A stretch of DNA of 64,000 nt from Mixophyes australis (GCA_036250195.1 JAVHZZ010000006.1:184957350-185021349); one strand, 5' to 3'. Positions 45,541 to 57,660 are shown, numbered from the stretch's first letter. Notes: generated by a model from the letters alone, not told the origin. Made by a program: numbers and translations.

Positions 45541-46175
45541 GGCCCAAACCGATATCTTGCCTAGGGCCCCATGAGGCGTAAATCCGGCTCTGCCCCACAA
45601 CACATAGTACAGAAGGGGTGGTACATTTTGTATGTACCACATTGTTTAAACAAAATATTTTGATAGGGAAATTTTGTGGGAATTTTGAATTTTTGATTAT
45701 GAAACTTCAGCCGTTTTGAGGTTAAATCCAGGAAATCTAGAATTTGAAAGTTGAAACACTAGTTAGGAGATACAAGGGTGTTCATAATGTACAGAAATGC
45801 AGCCTATGGACTTCTTTCAGTTCGACGCACTGTATCATGAAACAGACACTCTGCAAATATAGATGACAAATTCCACATTCTGGGGTGTTCAGTCCTGTTT
45901 GCTGCTTGTTTCTCTGTCATTATGTAACACATGATTCATGTTTCTATACATAGCTCTGTTTTATTATACACATCTACTATCCCTGAAAGTCAAAACGTTT
46001 GTCCCACGTGTCTGAAAGACTTATGTTATCCACTGTTCTGTGGTAGAAGCATTCAACAGATGAGTGTAGGAAAATTTAGCCAAGGGCAAAAACAAATTCC
46101 ATAACTGTGATACATAGTAACAAGATACAAGTTGTACTTAGCCTATTAAAGATGGATTGGATAAGATATGGTGAT
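45541..46175. other. no gene seen
   Basis: No coding frame recognised. Confidence 0.35.
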
Positions 46176-47652
46176 GGTGAATATGTCGACACTTATACTG
46201 GTGACAGTGAAAAAGTAAATGCTGACATATTTATTCTTTCGGCATGTTTAAAATGGTGACATTGTGACTGTCGGCAGTCACATTGTTGATATTCAAAGGG
46301 CAATGCAAGCTGCATTACAGGTGCTGGCATAAAATAGTTAATAATAGCAAAAAAAACCACAAACCAGGGGTCCACCGAAAAAAAAACAACAAAAAAAAAC
46401 CCAGCGAGAGAGCTGCTGCGCATGCGCCCGCGCATGTCAGCAGCTCCGTTTCGGCAGCACTGCACTATACAGCAGCCGTGGCGCTGTCAAATAAGCGTCC
46501 GCGGCGGTGCTGTATAGTACAGTGCCATCTGTAGGGCACAATACATCTGCGGACCTGCCAGCACATTCCAGTAAATAAATAAATGAATTAAAATAAATTA
46601 AAAAGCAAACAGTTTAACCGTAGTGCTGCCAGCCTAGACTGGTGCTAGCGAAATCAGGGGTAAAAAAAAAAAAGGTGGCATCCCTCGATTTTCCTAGAAC
46701 CAGCATTAGGCTTTGAAAGCTGGTGTTTGTGGCACTATAGCAGGGGGATCCGCAGTGTGGGGTCTCCCTGTCATAATGACAACCAGGCTCGTCAGCATGG
46801 AGTTGGATTCTCTAAGGAAATGGTTCCCAGGGGTACCTTCCACACCCCTGGGTGGTGTGTGTGGGGTAATTAAAAACTATTTTATAATAAAGATACCGTT
46901 TTTCCTTGGTGCATTACAGTTCCCATCAAGCCCAGGTTGGCATTAACAGTTTGGGCATGCTGGTACTTCTAGTACTACAAGCACCATCATGGCTGCCAGG
47001 GCATGCTGGCACTTGGGGAATTACAAATGACAGTATGCCGTGGAAGAAAGGGCCCGATGGGACCTTTAGTGCACCAAAACAAAAAATTGTATAAAAGACA
47101 ACTCTGGTTGTAAAAATATTTTAAATGTAAATAAATAAATAAAAAAAAAAGTAAAACTCACAACCACTAGGTTCTTCATCTGTAATAATTTCAATGGTCC
47201 GTGGTTGTCAAAAAAATTACCTAATAAAATGAATCCCAGGGTTTTTGGTTGTCCAAAAAATACCCAGTAAAATTAATCCCAGCTTGGAAAAAAATTAATC
47301 TTCTGTTCTTCAGGCTTGATAAAATTATCCATGGGAACATTCTTGGCAAAATAACAAAAACCGTAACACACAATACCTAAAAAAAAAAATTACAGCCGCT
47401 AGGTCTATTTATGACCTGGGGCTTTCCCTTTAACAGCGTGTGAAAGTCACAGGTTATAAATAGACCTAGTGGCTGTTATAATTAACTATTTTACGCCAGA
47501 CCCTGTAATGCCGCTGGCAATGGCCTTTGAATGTCGATATTACTATTGTCGATAGTTACACCATTTTAAACATGTCGACAGAATGAATATGTCGACATTT
47601 ACACTGTCAATATTGTTTGGTGCAAACAGTATAACTGTCGACATATTCGCCG
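46176..47652. mobile_element. 1.5 kb DNA element with about 130 bp inverted termini
   Basis: The left terminus GGTGAATATGTCGACACTTA, then GACATATTTATTCTTTCGGC, then ATGTTTAAAATGGTGACATT, is matched by the right terminus read inward: GGCGAATATGTCGACAGTTA, GACATATTCATTCTGTCGAC, ATGTTTAAAATGGTGTAACT. A diverged relative of the interior is at 16190-16745. There is no transposase frame. The target duplication is unclear, so the superfamily is open. An inner hairpin at 47395-47480 pairs TAGGTCTATTTATGACCTG with AGGTTATAAATAGACCTA. Confidence 0.85.
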
Positions 47653-47689
47653 TCTGCAAAATGACTACATCCCATTCATTTTGGGGACA

Positions 47690-48062
47690 AATGCAGTATT
47701 ACCTGCTATGAGCCTATAAAATGAATGAGCAACTTCCACTTCTGAATTTGTCTGAGAGGCATGTTGGTGTCAGTAGCTGAGGGGGAGTGCTGACGCTGTA
47801 TTGCTATTTGGAGGCTTCTGGGTTTCGTCTTGGTAAGTTCGCTCTCAATTTAAAAACACAAATATGTATGGCCCAAATATATGGGACTCTCACTGTTTAG
47901 AGTTAGGACCACCCTATTAGCAAAAGGCCGTGGAGTGGCGGGTGGCTTTAACATACATTTACAAATGTGTGCAACTGAGACATTTGCATTTTTCTGTACA
48001 AGTAGAAATGGCAGCTCCTCTGCTGGCTATAGCAGTGTGCTGGGGGATTTTTCTCTGGCATT
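47690..48062. repeat. dispersed Y-X repeat, permuted relative to 20226-20640
   Basis: Block Y (GAGCAACTTCCACTTCTGAA to TTTGGAGGCTTCTG) comes first and block X (AAATATGTATGGCCCAAATA to GCTATAGCAGTGTGCTGGGG) second. In reverse complement of 20226-20640 the order is X then Y. An open frame (47881-48192) arises inside X and is not supported as a gene. Confidence 0.75.
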
Positions 48063-49119
48063 AAGAAGCAGCCAGGTGGTGGCAGTTGTAATACTTTGCA
48101 ATAATAATGAAAAATGTTGGAGGTTATTGCCCAAATTTGCCAGGACTAGTCAGACTAGTGGTCACTGGTCTAAAACACACTGCTGGTTGTAGTGATCACA
48201 TAGTGCCTTTTATAATAGGAGAAACAATGGTTTATTCTATTATAGTGGGACTCTGTTGGGTTCCAATAGCCAGGTGTCAAATAAAAACCTGGGAAATAGG
48301 TGCTGGGGAGAACACTGGGTTAGTATGAAGTTGACAGATATTTTCAGTACAAAATGCAAGTTTAAGTTGTATTTCCTTTGTCTGTGAACATTGATGTTGT
48401 GCACTGATTGTTTTGTCTATTGTTTTATGTTTTTCACCACGCCTGGATATTTTCAGTAGAGGAGTAAGAGGCGTAATGAAATGTGTGAATGGACTTTCAA
48501 ATTAAATCCTTGTACTATTGATTTGGTTTATATTTGGTTAAATTTGCATTTGTCACATACACTGGCTACTGAGACATCATGTTTCCCTTTTGAAATCTGC
48601 TACAAATACGATAGTGTTGCAAGTAATGGTTATTCCTCACCAGAATATAAGTGCCACCAGTGAACAAGGTGAAAGTCGCTAGAAGGCATTAAACTAAGTG
48701 TCCTTTCTCCAGCCATTAAAAAAATTATTATTTATGAGAAAAATTGACCTTTGAGCTCATTGGAGCCACTTTGTTAAATGTTATTCCACCATAAAAAAAA
48801 ATGTATATAGCATTATTTCTTGCCTTTAACACTAAACAATCACAAGCAGAATGCCAATGAAACAATTGGGAAATGGCAAATGTGCAAACTCTGTCATGCG
48901 CCTACTTTTCTGCAAATGCACCTGTTTTTGCAGGTAAGCACATGGAGTTGTGGCACAACATTTATGCCTGTAGGGATTTGCTCTTGCAGGGGTGCTGTAG
49001 CAATGGGAGGAGTTGTCCTACTTATAATGGGACACAATTTCTTCCAGATAGACTTCTGTGCGACCAATGTAATAAAAACCTTCAAACAGGCAAAAGTGAT
49101 ACATTTAATGTCATCTCAA
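48063..49119. other. no gene seen
   Basis: Frames at 48481-48663 and 48820-49169 lack motifs. Text around 49060-49110 (CAAAAGTGATACATTTAATG) resembles 27595-27620 and may be an element end. Confidence 0.35.
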
Positions 49120-49130
49120 TGTTCCCTCAT

Positions 49131-49725
49131 ACTTGCCAAATCTCCCTGAATGTCAGGGAGACTTCCTGAAATAGGGGTGATCTCCCTCACTCCCTGAAGA
49201 GTCTGGCATTTTTCCTGATGCTGAGCCAGTACAAGACGTGATTGGCTTCACCATCTGTGGCATGATGACACAGTTCAGAAATTGTGTCCTATGTACATGT
49301 ATTGATGCCTATGGAGGTGGCCATTTTCATGGAGACCAAGATTTAATCAAAGACTGACAGGTAAGACAACATGACTTCAGTAACGGAGACAGAAATGTAA
49401 GACACTTCAGTCTCTAAAGATTCATTAGCTGCTTTTTTTAACGCGTAGTTGCCTACCCTCCTGGAATGTCCGGGAGAAATCCCGGGCTCCTGGGTGAGCT
49501 AGGCAACCTCACGGTTCTCGCCCTCGCAATAGATAAGTGGCAGGGGCTGGGCTTAATGATGCAAATACTGTGTCATCTTAGCCTTGCCCCCTGCTGTAAT
49601 TGGCCAAAATTGTGACAATCGTTTAGGGGCGGGGCCAAAATGATGCGATTCGTCAATCCCAGCTCCCGCATGTCCACCTCCCCCGGGATCTCCCTGAAGC
49701 CAATGATGAAAAGTTGGCAAGTTTG
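49131..49725. mobile_element. MITE-like element with 11 bp flanking repeat
   Basis: ACTTGCCAA at the left is mirrored by TTGGCAAGT at the right. TGTTCCCTCAT directly flanks both sides (49120-49130 and 49726-49736). A second CCGGGAG-type end at about 49447 (TTGCCTACCCTCCTGGAATG) suggests one member nested inside another. No coding content. Confidence 0.7.
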
Positions 49726-49736
49726 TGTTCCCTCAT

Positions 49737-50837
49737 TTGTGAACATAAACAAGCATTGCTCTATGGCATATCTGCCAGGCATGGATTGCCCGTAGGCCTC
49801 TGTGGGATTTTTTTTTTGTAGTTCATTGGTTCCATGACTTCATATATAAAAATCTTTATATTTTTCATTGTTTTTGTTTTATTTTTTGCTGTAAAACAAT
49901 TCTGGCCAGTCTGGTGTTATCAGACAGGCCCTGGTCTAAGGGAGGGCAGCCCTGCTTCCTGTGTTCATTAAGGGAAATGTCAATGTTTTGACTTTATATT
50001 GGGGCTGGTTGAGGGAAATATACCTATGTATTAATTTGAATACTATTAATTTAAATTTGGGGCTGGTATGTGGGAAATTAATGTGAACACTATTAGTACT
50101 CACTCTGCATGAGCCCAAAAAAACTATTAAGTATTCTGGGCCATGCAGTACCCACTGGACACTAGGTTGGTGCCTTGGTTACTTAGTGGATGATCCAGCT
50201 CTGTGAAAGAGGGGGTCAACTGCACAGAAGCATGGTGGTATCAACGTCTGCGATGTGCTGCAGCTGGATGTGGGGCAAACATTCTCATCTCCTGTCTGTT
50301 TGACCACACCTGTTGACCATTTTTTTGTCCCGTCTAAAACATGAGGCCACTTTCCATTCTCTCCCTGTTACTTGCCAACATTACTAATTGGAAAACTCTG
50401 GCAGTTCAGAACATGTTCCCAATATATCAACCCATGCTCAATTCAGATGAGGGCACACCTCTTTTCCTAGAAGCCACAAGAGACCCTGGTGGAAAATGTC
50501 CACTGTTCCCCAGCCATTCTAATATACTGAAGAGGTAGAGTGCGGAAGAAGGGAAGAGCTGGGCCTGCAGGGGATCAAAATGTCTATCATCTGGGGCTTC
50601 CATTAGCTCCAATTATTATTGTGTGCTGATTTGGATTGCCTATCAGAACTGAATGCAGGACAGTTTTATTTCCTGGCAAGTGCACTCTTTCTCCCCAGCA
50701 GACCACCTAAATATAAGGGTAATGTCACATTCAGCTCTGCTGCAACCACAGTAGTGCTACTCCTAGTAATTAAGCACAATGCCCAATAAAGCAGTAACAT
50801 TGTTGCATTGTGCTGTACATTTTAAGTCTTTCAATAT
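49737..50837. other. no gene seen
   Basis: No supported coding frame. At 49980-50090 GGGGCTGGT..GGGAAAT..TTAATTTGAA recurs twice loosely. Confidence 0.35.
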
Positions 50838-50925
50838 GCAGAAGATATACAGTGGAAGCAGAAGATATACAGTGGAAGCAGAAGATATACAGTGGAAGCA
50901 GAAGATATACAGTGGAAGCAGAATG
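50838..50925 (+). repeat. 20 bp tandem repeat
   Basis: Four and a half nearly exact copies of GAAGATATACAGTGGAAGCA. High identity suggests a recent expansion. Confidence 0.95.
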
Positions 50926-52244
50926 AGAGTATTCTAAACTCAGTGTTGTTTCAGCCCTGCAATGGTTAAGTCCATCCAGGACAATTACTGTAATATCTTG
51001 TCAGTGAGGTGTATACACAATTGGAATGTAACACGTGTCTTACACTACAAGTAGTTCCAGTAACTTAAAAGATGGGTGTTGCAGACTTAATCAATATATA
51101 GAAATCCAGACACCAGTTTCGGGGAGAGGAGAGGAGATCCCTGGGGCTTGGGCGAAGGTTAGGAATCAACAATGTAGTGGCAAAAGCAATGGGAGAATGA
51201 ACCTGCCCTAATTTAGCAAGGGTGTGCCAAGTGTATTTCTATTGTGTGAAGAACAAACTGCAGTGACATCAGTCCACAGGTCCCAAAAGATATACAATCA
51301 ATTCAACTGACTGACAGCCATGTTGGGTCCCTTATTCCCAATTAAGAGTGTTAAAAGCTATAACACAACTTACAACTTAAGGAAATTAGAATGTATTTAA
51401 GAAATAGACAAATGCTAGAAAGGAAAGTCCTGTTAAGGGAAAGTGTTCCTAAGATGCAATAGCATTTCATCGGTGTATTAGTCACTGCTTTTGTAAGGGC
51501 TGGATTACCCACAAGGCAACCTCATCTAGAGCTGACAGTTTTGCTACCCAAATCTGAAGCCAGTAAGCTGTACTGACAATGCTGATAGATACTCTCACTG
51601 CATTAATATGGAGACACTACTGGTACAATTGATTTGGGGGCACTGCTGGTACAATTAATATGTGGGCATTGTTGTCTTATTTAATATGGAACAGTGCTGA
51701 TGGCATTAATGTAAGGGAAATGCTAATATAACAATAGGAGAAATAATGGTATCAATATGAGATATTACTGGTATAATCATGCGTGGGAGCATTGTTGGTT
51801 TAATAATGTGTGGAGTACCACTGGCACTGCAGAGTTCATGAAAGGGAGCCCTAACACCTTGTTCTGTACTTTGTAGTGTATTTGTGGAGATTGTATTTGT
51901 GTAACATGCTGTATATTAGAATAATTAATTTCCAAACAGCTGTCTTCAAAAACATTTAAGATGAACCAATTATGTACAAATGTTTGAGAGCGTTTGCTAT
52001 GTGTGTGCCTTGTAGCTACTATTTTTAGAGGTGAATTCAGTGTATTAAAACATATAATATTCTTATGACAAGTAATGATAATCCTGTATAATTAGTCACG
52101 GTATATGCAATTAAGCAGCGCCATAATATGTGTGTAATGAGATGTGTGTGTATAGTGTGTTGGATAATAGTTTGAAAGGTGATCCTAGTCCATTACTTGC
52201 CATAATTTTATAGCTACTGTTTCCTGTTTTTATTATGTTCTCAT
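50926..52244. other. no gene; degenerate repeat at 51595-51810
   Basis: 51595-51810 carries loosely repeated units of about 40 bp (GGGGCACTGCTGGTACAATT then AATATGTGGG). Nothing else was recognised. Confidence 0.45.
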
Positions 52245-52706
52245 TAGAGATGCTCAGGCTCGATTTTCTGAAAACTGAGCCCACCCGAACTTAAGGGATC
52301 TGAGTAGGCTCGCGAGGTGGCTCGGTATCTCTGCGCGTCCTTGGATCTGAATCGAGGCAAAACGCTATTGTTGCGTTGTTGGATCTTGCTGGTTTTGGAT
52401 TCCATAAGTACCTCCCTCCTTAGGAGATCCAGCGCCATTGCTCACACAGAAACAGGGGTAGCAGTGTTCTTGTCACTTGACAAAAATTGACTGGAAATGA
52501 TTGGAAACTAATGTTATTGAGGTTAATAATAATGTAGAGCCAAATTATGTGATTTTAGCAAAAAAAGATAGGGATTTTATAAATAAACAAATCAGGATCC
52601 AAAACCAAAACCAAAACACGCGAGGGCGGTTTTGCCAAAACTAAAACCATAACGCGAAGTTAATCCATATTCAAAACCAAAACACGGGGGTCAGTGAACA
52701 TCTCTA
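52245..52706. mobile_element. 462 bp hAT deletion derivative (MITE)
   Basis: Termini TAGAGATGCTCAGGCTCG and GTCAGTGAACATCTCTA match those of the transposon at 42499-44818. The interior joins the left 250 bp and right 230 bp of that family with no transposase. Flanks are GTTCTCAT on the left and GTTCTTCTCAT on the right: an 8 bp duplication with a 3 bp slip. Confidence 0.85.
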
Positions 52707-52896
52707 GTTCTTCTCATGCGCTTTGTCTTTCTATATGTTCACTGAACCTGAATGGACTGCATAAACCTGCACAGCAGCTTCTGGGTTTAGTTCCAGTTCT
52801 CCAAGCAGCTAGCAGGGCAGGCTTCAGAAGGAACCATGTCTGGTGCCATATTAAATATGCAGAGCTATACCAAGCTCCAAAATTAAAGCGCAGAGC

Positions 52897-52968
52897 CATA
52901 TCTGGTTGGTTGCTATAGGCAACATCTCCACTTTTTCAAACCCACATTTTAGTAAATATACCCCTAAC
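52897..52968. mobile_element. palindromic MITE, half copy
   Basis: TGGTTGGTTGCTATAGGCAA, CATCTCCACTTTTTCAAACC and TTTAGTAAATATACCCC match the right arm of the MITE at 3626/6679. The left arm is absent. Confidence 0.85.
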
Positions 52969-54554
52969 TCTCATTTGTGGGGAGCGCAGAATTATACACT
53001 TCCAGAAAATTTGTATTACTAAAGCGTTTGCTAACATTCAAAATAATGCAGCATGTTTCATTTAGTGTGACGTTATCAGCCTGTTGATTCATCACAAATT
53101 ATGTTTGACAAATACACGTATTAGCTGGAAATGGGAAGGGCAAGACGATCTCACACATTAGTTACATTCTCTAAATAACTGTAAGAACAGAAACAACATT
53201 ACAATTCACCTGGAATCAATGCAGTCTTCACGAGCTATGTATTTTGTCCATTACTTATGGTATGACTGCCAGCAGCAAGCATGACAGTTATTTGGATATT
53301 AAATATATATTTACAAAACAGAAACCTAGATATTTCTAATCATTAGCTTTGCCTAAAAAATATAAGAAGGGAATGAGCTGTAGAGTGTGTTTTTTTTTGG
53401 TTTTTTTTGTGGCTAGTGAATGGAAAGTGGTTTGGGGTGCCCACAGTTGTATGCCTACATCAACAATGTAAATCTGCCTTGCTTCATTAGCAGGAACATA
53501 CAAACGGCAAAGAGACTTCAATTATGACAGCTGTGACATTTCTTACCACATAAAGTGGCTATGACAAATTCAATAACTGAATTTAGACATGTATTAATGC
53601 CTTTCTTACCAGAAATGTTATATGTAGGTATAATTAGTACAGGACACTAAAGATCATTTATGGGCAACCCCCTCAACCCCAATTGCCGCTGGAGTGAAAT
53701 AATCCAGGACGCAAAGGGAACCTCTGCTACCTAGTACGTATGCAGTTGAGGGAACTGACTCTGCAGGTGCGAGAGGAGCTGTGAGAGAGCTAGCTCGAGA
53801 ATGGGTGGACAGGAAGCTGAGCGTGAAGATTCCCCTCAGAGAGAGCTCTGAGCAATTCTTAAAAGAACAAGTTGTAGCCATCAGTAAGCCCTGATGTGTG
53901 GGGACAGGGATTAAAGTCATGATCTGGTGCTCTATAGGGAAAGAGACGGAAAGGCCCAACCTGACAGATCAGATGAGGCACATGGAGTCTGTCACTGGAA
54001 GCAGTGATTCCAGATTTATATCATTAGGCATCTGATGGATAAAGGAGACAGAGACATCAGTGTGGAGATCGGAGGAAGAGCTGAGAACCCAGCATGATAT
54101 CCCATGTAGAGGCACAGTGTCTGGGCCACCAGTATAGCAAAATGTGGGAGAAAACGACAGAGGGGAGAGGAAAACCCCAGTGGAAGTCATCAGCAGGCTG
54201 CCAAGTGTCAGTGTATTCAACTGCTTATTCACGGAGCAAGAGCTGGAGTTAAGAGGAAAGGCGATCTAGTTACATGTGGAGCTAATGGAAGAAGATGTCT
54301 GTAGAACTACATAGCCCAGCAAGTCTGGTAAGTAATACATTATAGGAGGAGGAGGAGGAGTATACAGTATTATTAAAGCATATCTGGTGGGTCCAGCACA
54401 TCAAAGTATGCGTGGAGAGAAACAATGATTTGTATAAGGATAATCTGTGTGTCAAGAGGTCTGTTTGGCACTGTGAACCAGTATTACAATTTCCTTTGCT
54501 ACTCAGTGCGGATATAACAGTCTATATTTCATAGAGGAATGGAGTCAAGTTGTG
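52969..54554. other. no named gene
   Basis: 53690-54240 has overlapping open frames of about 87-101 codons on the minus strand and is more G/C-rich than its surroundings. I see no known domain, splice pattern or terminal repeats. Confidence 0.35.
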
Positions 54555-55030
54555 CTAGCAGGACTGTTTATGTAACATTGAAATGTGCTAGATGCTACTG
54601 AGAGAGACCTTTCCAATTTGCTGGAGTGCTGTTTCATTAAAGAGTTCCTATTTTTCAAGTACCATTCTGTTAAGTTATTTTTATCAGAGTCCATTGCCTT
54701 CAACCATTCTATAGTGAGTGCTTTCAAATTAGTCTCTCCAACTTGAATATCTTCAGGTACTGTGCACCACCGAAAGAGAGGACTTCAATATACTTATTGT
54801 GTTTTTGTGATTGCCATTCATGGTGTGTAGCTGTAAGAACACATTCATCTTTGTTTAGAGTGTTATTTCTAATGTGTTCTTTAAATTTGAGTCTTATTGA
54901 AATCTAAAGTCATATTTGCATGCTCTACTGCTAGCTTGATTTCAAAGTTTATATTTTAAGGAAGCAGCTTAAGTTGAATGTTCCAGAAGTACCTCTTGCA
55001 TAATATAACATAGCTAGAAGTTTTCAAGAA
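54555..55030 (-). pseudogene. decayed unidentified coding sequence
   Basis: On the minus strand, consecutive short frames read like one protein broken by stops and shifts. From high to low coordinate: RGTSGTFNLSCFLKYKL, FEIKLAVEHANMTLDF, IRNNTLNKDECVLTATHHEW, KYIEVLSFGGAQYLKIF, RWCTVPEDIQVGETNLKALT, then IEWLKAMDSDKNNLTEWYLK. Amino-acid composition is protein-like and not repeat-derived, and three frames are each used in turn. I do not recognise the family. It has none of the transposase or reverse transcriptase motifs I know. It could be a processed pseudogene, an exon cluster or an unfamiliar element. Confidence 0.5.
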
Positions 55031-55921
55031 TTGCTATTCTCTCTCAATTGTAATTTTTTAATATATTAAATGTGCCGGGTAATTTCATCACCCAATCCAC
55101 TGTGTTTGCTTTTAGTCGGTGTTAGGGTCACTTTAGTATGGAGAGGGAATTTCCTGAATTTCTCCCTGGGGAGAAGAACTTGTCTACTATACTGAAGCTC
55201 AGTGAGGAATCAGGTGGAAGTACTGTCAGAAGGTTAAAATGAGAAAGAGAAGACGTATAAATCTACACATCATCGGTTTCTCACTACTACAGAAAGGGCA
55301 TGTGAGCAGGTGTGACTCTACTCATCCCTGAATAAAGATTAGAGACGTTACTAGTTATTTCTCAGCTACCACTGACATTTTACTTGAGCTTGCTAAAGAT
55401 TCTGGTATTGGGACTTTCATATTCAAATTATCTTCCAGCAAAATTACCACCCGAATGAATAGTGTATCAATATAAACTACAGATAAAAGTACAGTACTTT
55501 TAGGATAGGGCATTCCTCTATATTTAGTTACCATTAGATTTAACAAAGTGTGACTGAAATTACCTGATGTAGAACTGTGTTTATTTATATAGCTATTTAA
55601 CTCTATTCAAACTATTTGTTTTGTATCACTCTTATGTTGCCCCCTACTATTAATTGATTTCATATATTTATATGTACATTTACTTGTATACTTTCTGTCT
55701 GACACTACTGTTTACCATGTTTGCCATTTTATAATTGCACCATGGTGGTCTCTGCAGCTGCTTGTGCATGACCAGAATTTTGTTGATAGGTCTGAGTTAG
55801 TACAAGAGGTCTCCCAAGTCACCCTGGGTGTTCCCCAACCACATTCCCACTTGGGTGGAGGAAGCGCATCTGTAAAATTGTGATATAAGAGAGACACAGG
55901 CAAGTAAACACTATACATTAT
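55031..55921. other. no gene seen
   Basis: Possibly the continuation of the decayed coding stretch (a minus frame at 55546-55355), but without enough signal to claim it. Confidence 0.35.
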
Positions 55922-56450
55922 AATACATAGTAACTTAGTAACATAGATGATGAGGTTGAAAAAAGACACCAGTCCATCAAGTTCAACCTATTTTGGATCT
56001 CGTGCGATCCATCTCTTATATTTGAAATTGATCCATATTCAGCAACCGCCAATCTGTTTCAATAGGGAAAAATCCCCCCAGACCCAATAATGCAGTCCTA
56101 TTTTTTCCCTACATCCACTACTATCCTTCATTTTAATTAACGGCCGTATCCCAGGATACACATTTCTGCTAAAAATTTGTCTAACCCTTTCTTAAACATA
56201 TCTATTGAATCTGCCATCACAACCTTCCCTGGCAGTGAATTCCATATCTTGACTGCCCTTACTGTAAAGAACTACTTCCTTTGCTGGTTGTAAAACTTCC
56301 TGTCCTCTAACCCTAGGGGGTGACTGCGTGTCCTGTGTATAGTCCTTGGGGTAAAAAGTTCCCATGAAAGTTCTCTGTGTTGACCCTTAATGTATTTGTA
56401 CATAGTAATCAAATCTCCTCTTAGACACCTCTTTATACTGTTATACTGTT
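55922..56450. mobile_element. dispersed amphibian-type repeat
   Basis: Contains ACATAGATGATGAGGTTGAA, AAGACACCAGTCCATCAAGT, TCAACCTATTTTGGATC, then CTGGCAGTGAATTCCATATC and TTGACTGCCCTTACTGTAAA. I recall sequence of this kind as widespread in frog genomes, probably the 3' part of a retroelement. The class is not assigned. Confidence 0.6.
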
Positions 56451-56867
56451 GCCTAATCCTGAAGAAAGAGGTTTACATATGATCTACAAAAGTGGAATAC
56501 CTCAGTACATATTCTCTTTTGAGACATTTTTGCTCCTAATGTTACATAATTGCATTTACAATTATGGGGATGTACATCACTCTGTGGGCCAAGATGTGTT
56601 TTTATTTTGATTTGTTTTTTATCTTTCTCCCCGCAAAAGACACTGTCTGCTCGCAAACTTTGGAGGTCACAGATATTAAGTGACCTCCAACTTTGCACCT
56701 TTCATTTGTACTTCTGCAAGAAAGCACAGTGGACACACTTCAATAAATGTCATAAAAATCTTTAAATACACAATTGTGACAAGTAATAAGCTCTTGTTGC
56801 CCCCTCATTCTGATTAATTTAGGAAATAAAGGAGGCTAAACCGAGCACTATGACAGGAACAGACTGA
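56451..56867. other. no gene seen
   Basis: Two overlapping frames on opposite strands (about 56453-56765), neither with motifs. About 56660-56700 holds GACCTCCAA..TTGGAGGTC, a small dyad. Confidence 0.35.
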
Positions 56868-57216
56868 GGGGCCAATTTATCAAAGATCTTCCCCCTGTAA
56901 TTTAAACAGTTTAACCGCTAAATTACTATGTATTATTCTAGCATCGCAGCAGATAATTCAAATCTCTGCTGCTTTGCATTTCTCATCGTTTTACTGAGCA
57001 CTCCCCATAACAGTATATGGGAAGTGCTCAGTAACGCTATGTATTAAAGTCTAACTAGAGAATTTTTTCTTTTTTTTTATATGTTAATGTACGGCATCTA
57101 AAGATGGCATACATTAACATATCTGAAATCTTTTGCAGCTCTCAGCTCTGAGCTGATATAAGGATAAGGATTGAAAAGTATCAACTGAAAAAAACGAAGG
57201 GTCATAAATAGACCCC
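56868..57216. mobile_element. MITE, about 349 bp
   Basis: GGGGCCAATTTATCAAAGAT at the left is matched in reverse complement by CGAAGGGTCATAAATAGACC at the right. Two internal hairpins: GAGCACTCCCCAT / ATGGGAAGTGCTC and ATGTTAATGTACGGCATC / GATGGCATACATTAACAT. Confidence 0.7.
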
Positions 57217-57254
57217 TGAAAAGGTTAAATGAATGTAGGGGTGGTTCTTTCTTG

Positions 57255-57650
57255 GTAGTAGGTTGGACTCCCCACATTTGGAGCTCCCTTCCCCGCCCCC
57301 AATCAGACTTGTCCCTAACCTCAAATCTTTATCAAGTTCTCCATCAAAACTTACCTTTTCACATTTGCCTATCCGGCCCCATCCAAAGACAGTTTCCTCC
57401 TCATGCTACAACTGCCTCTTTCACTCCACCTCTATCGTCTCCGTTTATTACTCTTAATATTATTATTCATAAATTTGTCCCTCTCCACCTTATATCCTCA
57501 TCCTCTTTGTATTGTCTCTGTATTGCTTTTTACTGATTCACTGTTTCTCTTGTCTCTTACTTATCTGTATTTTTATTTTCTGTTTACTTTTGGCTGATTG
57601 TGCACTGCAGATTATATGGCACATATAAATAAATTAAGATGATGGGTAAT
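57255..57650 (+). mobile_element. LINE 3' fragment, L2-like
   Basis: The plus frame reads TPHIWSSLPRPQSDLSLTSN, then LYQVLHQNLPFHICL, the W-x-S-L-P C-terminal motif of L2/CR1-like reverse transcriptases. A pyrimidine-rich 3' UTR follows, then ATGGCACATATAAATAAATT and a GAT-type tail at about 57638-57660. Confidence 0.65.
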
Positions 57651-57660
57651 GATGATATTG

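Noticed and set aside
45205..45642. Cysteine-rich small protein
   Set aside because: Frame over the GTGTGTGAGGGGCCACTG minisatellite.
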